In this document: positions 18,283 to 21,190 of the stretch, piece by piece | Layout of the letters: every line of letters begins with the position of its first letter | How positions within the stretch are numbered: the stretch's first letter is position 1 | Assembly (NCBI RefSeq): GCF_001039355.2 | Contig: NW_019774090.1 | Coordinates: 1 to 21,190, forward strand | DNA from: Lingula anatina | Taxonomy: Eukaryota; Brachiopoda; Lingulata; Lingulida; Lingulidae | Reading direction: 5' to 3' | DNA: 21,190 nucleotides | The notes under the pieces: generated by a model | Databases searched by the model: none | What the model was told of the DNA's origin: nothing | The model's input: only the letters and a program-made list of their open reading frames with translations | Made by a program: the position numbers and the translations under genes

Positions 18283-21190
18283 TCACATCCTCGGGTAAAA
18301 GAACCATTTCTTCCTCAGTGTGGTGACTGGAGCCGGCATCTGTTTCTTGTTACATGCAGATTCATAGGCTGTCGCAACTTTGTTATTAACCTGGAATCAC
18401 AGATCAAAGTGGATCTTTAAAATACTGGAAAATGTAAGTGTAGAAGGCATACAGCTCTAAGAAAAAAATACATGAATTATGTGAGTGATCCAAGGGGTAT
18501 AAATGCAACACCCGAATATCTGGATTTCACGGAGAAATCATCAAGACTTACCTATCTATTAAATAAACATGGGTATCATAGAATCAGTGATTAAATGTAA
18601 CCTAAAATGTATGATTGCAACAGTAATTTGATAAGTAACTTCTTGAGTATCCGTCTTGCAAATTTCAAGCGAAGCTCCTTTTTGGGTAAATTAAAATCAG
18701 ATCTAGGTTCTTTGCCATTTGTCAAATTAGGTCAACTGCGTGAAGGGGTAAAAAGTTCCAGCTGTTCAAAAGAAAAACAAGAATTGCCTTTTTGAAGTTG
18801 CTAGCCTCAGGCCTCCCCCCCCCCCCCTCCCCCAACATCCCAATCTTTCAACAGAAAAAAACTTTTTGGATATTGCTTGCTTCAGGCCTGTACCCCCCCT
18901 CCCCATTTCTCTTTCATAAGATCAAAGTGTACTCACTACTGTCATCATGGACAACAGGTCCTCTTTGTGGGCGTACTCGTACAACACCGTACATAATTCC
19001 TGGATGAACCAACTCCCACGCTCAGAGTTCCTCCATGACACAAAGCCTGTGGAAAAAAATATTAAAACAACTGCTGTTTGAGAAGCAGAAATCAACTTTT
19101 AAAACACGTGTGAAATGAAATGCTGATAATTACATTCTTAATGTTTTATCTGTAAAGATGAATCATTCAGATAAAACAATATTAACATAATTTTTTGAGG
19201 GAAAAACTAATAAAAGGTGACCAAATCTTCAAGGTTAAATTGGGGTTACACATTGGACAGAATTCAACTTTACTTTTATAATTTCAACATGCTTCAGCCC
19301 AAATTATATACCTTGCAACAAAGCACTATAGTCCATGTCTACTTCTTCCTAAATTTTTCATCCAAATAAAACAACTCATTTATCCTCTGTGCTAACATAA
19401 ACACACTGTTGAAATTCCTGATTTTCAATAGACCATAATTTCTCTACCTGGTACTGTGGCATATGCCACCAACATGTCTGCTCCTTCTGGAAGCTTCTGT
19501 CTCAAATTCTCAGTCTCTCGGACATTCATTGCTTGTAGTCGTTCTAACATCGAGGGACCAACTACATTCTGCCTGGTTCGAGTGGCTGGAACAGGCCCAG
19601 CATCTCCAGAGGGCGCTGTTTCTCCGTCTGTTGTTTCAAACCCAGGGTTGAGACTTTCTGAATATGTCAAAATTGTTGAAAATCAATACTGGCATAAGTA
19701 CATGTACGTAAACCAAGCTGCATGTACAGCTGTATTTGAAAATATATTGCATGTTTTGTTTGTTTGTTTTTTTATGGAAAAATGTGAGCATGAATAAAAT
19801 GTTTGTTACCCATCTGGTGATAATGGCCACAAATTCAAATTTATTTTGGCCAAATCACACCTGATGAAGATATTACAAGTCATATCCAATTATGGCCATG
19901 GATAATACTTACTGCTGTACTTCTCAAAACAGATATCAATACAATAACTACTGATAAACATAAAATACCCCCAGAATCAGTGGCACCATCTCTCTCTCTC
20001 ATACTACAATGGTTGACAAAGTATACTTACTTCCTCTACAGGCCTGTATCACAAACAACTTTGGTTTGCCTCTAAGGGCAGGGCAGTGGGCTCCATCAAA
20101 AAATTTTATCAGTTTGTCAATTTCCACCGGTACACAGTCAGTGCCATATATAACGTTTTCCGATCCGTGACTGAGGAGAACCACTATGGTGGAATCTACA
20201 TGTCTGTGACTGTCTCTCATAGAAAATCCTCTGATGGCATTTTCCATTTCCTGAAGCACCAGGTTAATAGTATGCAATAAAAACAGTATGATGAAAATTG
20301 ATAAAAATTATTTGATGACAATTGGGTGGGCCGTCCTGTTTGCTGAATTTGTTGAGAAAATTGTAATAGTCATTTTTTTTAACTGTGGCATTTCTTACAC
20401 ACCTTTGGAATATTACGTTTTTGCTATTTGCAAACATTTTCAAAATTACATTTAAAATTCATATTAGTTAAAATCTGAGGTGAATATCTCTATAAATGCA
20501 TAAATTATCATCTGTTCAACTTAAAAACACAAAAATTAAAATACAAAAAATTGAATAAATGAGAAAATATATCACTGATAAAAAAGTCCATACCATTCCC
20601 TTCATATTGTCAAACACAGTGACATTGTAACCCAAGGCTTTAAACACATTCTGCAGGTTGTCCCTGTCTACATCAGTCCCCAACCGCTCCGTGAGCTGCG
20701 ACCCATGAAAGTACCTGTTGTTGATAATCAGGGCCTGGCCTCGTGGTTTTGATGTCATTTTATATATCTGAATAAAAATGATTGAGATAGCTTCTCACTA
20801 TTTTCTATGAAGGACTGACCCTAAAAGGAACTACTCCTGTTTACATAATATGAAATTGAGTAGCTTCAACAGTTAAGTATTGGAAAGGAAACAGTAATCT
20901 GACATGATGTGCTTCTGCTACTGACATTTTGGCACAAAATGTCATGGGTTGATTCAATATGTGATTGGCAGTTTTTCCCACATAAGTAATTGAAAATTAA
21001 GGAGAGAAAGAAAAACAAAACAAACAATATATTCTTTTAGGGCTCATTGCTGAAAGCAGTCAGATTAACAAGTTCAAGTCTTATAAATTAAAGTTAAATG
21101 TTTTTTACTTACAAACTCATCTTCTGGGTCATTTACGGGGAGTACTTCATTCTGTTGTAACTGGCCAGTAAACCTCTGCCTGGTCTGTGG
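18283..21190 (-). CDS. Executioner caspase (caspase-3/6/7-like), 5' end beyond the window
   Basis: Six minus-strand exons are 21190-21113, 20767-20594, 20250-20031, 19657-19448, 19046-18937 and 18390-18283. They have GT/AG borders and keep frame, giving 299 residues; the start codon and prodomain lie outside. Counting from the first visible residue, the large subunit starts near IYKMTSKPRGQALIINN. The catalytic dyad is H112 (LLSHG) and C155 (QACRG), 43 residues apart. The linker has possible cleavage sites after D168 (FETTD) and D176 (APSGD). The small subunit shows AYATVPGFVSWRNSERGSWF, the substrate-pocket region, and ends KKWFFYPRM. It cleaves proteins after Asp during apoptosis. The sequence is closest in pattern to caspase-3/7, and no residue essential to activity is missing. 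A CARD or DED prodomain cannot be excluded. Confidence 0.97.
18793..18925. repeat. Imperfect tandem duplication with poly(C) in the last caspase intron
   Basis: Two adjacent units of about 73 bases share the pattern TTTTTG(G)A..TTGCT.GC.TCAGGCCT followed by a C-rich run (at about 18790 and 18865). They lie between the last two coding exons (intron 18391-18936). Confidence 0.65.

Noticed and set aside
18235-18420. 61-residue plus-strand frame
   Set aside because: It is antisense to the last caspase exon.
1-21190. tRNA or rRNA genes
   Set aside because: I saw no cloverleaf with A and B boxes and no rRNA-like conserved blocks on either strand by eye. A covariance-model scan would be decisive.

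Overview
The window is animal nuclear DNA. Genes are split by short introns with GT/AG borders, intergenic DNA is AT-rich, and there are microsatellites and several small inverted-repeat elements. The gene content fits an invertebrate chordate, most likely a lancelet (Branchiostoma): a single-exon TRIM gene, a heparan sulfate glucuronyl C5-epimerase with vertebrate-like sequence, an executioner caspase and a MAJIN-like gene. The species is inferred, not proven.

Layout. 1-2364: AT-rich DNA with a degenerate tandem repeat and simple repeats. 2365-4416 (+): intact single-exon TRIM E3 ligase (RING, two B-boxes, coiled coil, NHL-like propeller). 4880-5622: a 743-bp inverted-repeat element just downstream, carrying the first AATAAA motifs after the TRIM stop. 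About 6040-6790: a diverged second copy of 1-830, so the TRIM gene lies between direct repeats. 6811-6947: a second small inverted-repeat element. 8331-11006 (-): a two-coding-exon gene whose N-terminus looks like MAJIN, the meiotic telomere-membrane protein. It is disrupted in this assembly by an apparently exact 851-bp repeat (8488-9338 and 9340-10190) around a single N, almost certainly unmerged contig ends. 12517-15570 (+): complete five-coding-exon D-glucuronyl C5-epimerase, divergent from the MAJIN-like gene across about 0.9 kb that holds 5'-UTR splice sites and a YY1-like site. 15571-18282: convergent 3' regions with three inverted-repeat elements. 18283-21190 (-): six exons of a caspase-3/6/7-like executioner caspase, with the 5' part beyond the window.

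The genes do not form a pathway. They serve ubiquitin ligation, meiotic chromosome attachment (putative), heparan sulfate modification in the Golgi, and apoptosis. The points most worth following up are the MAJIN-like protein with a long basic linker and no obvious transmembrane segment, the false duplication that breaks it, decayed copies of a GLCE exon end inside its fourth intron, and a set of small elements with GGCC-type ends and 3-bp target duplications.
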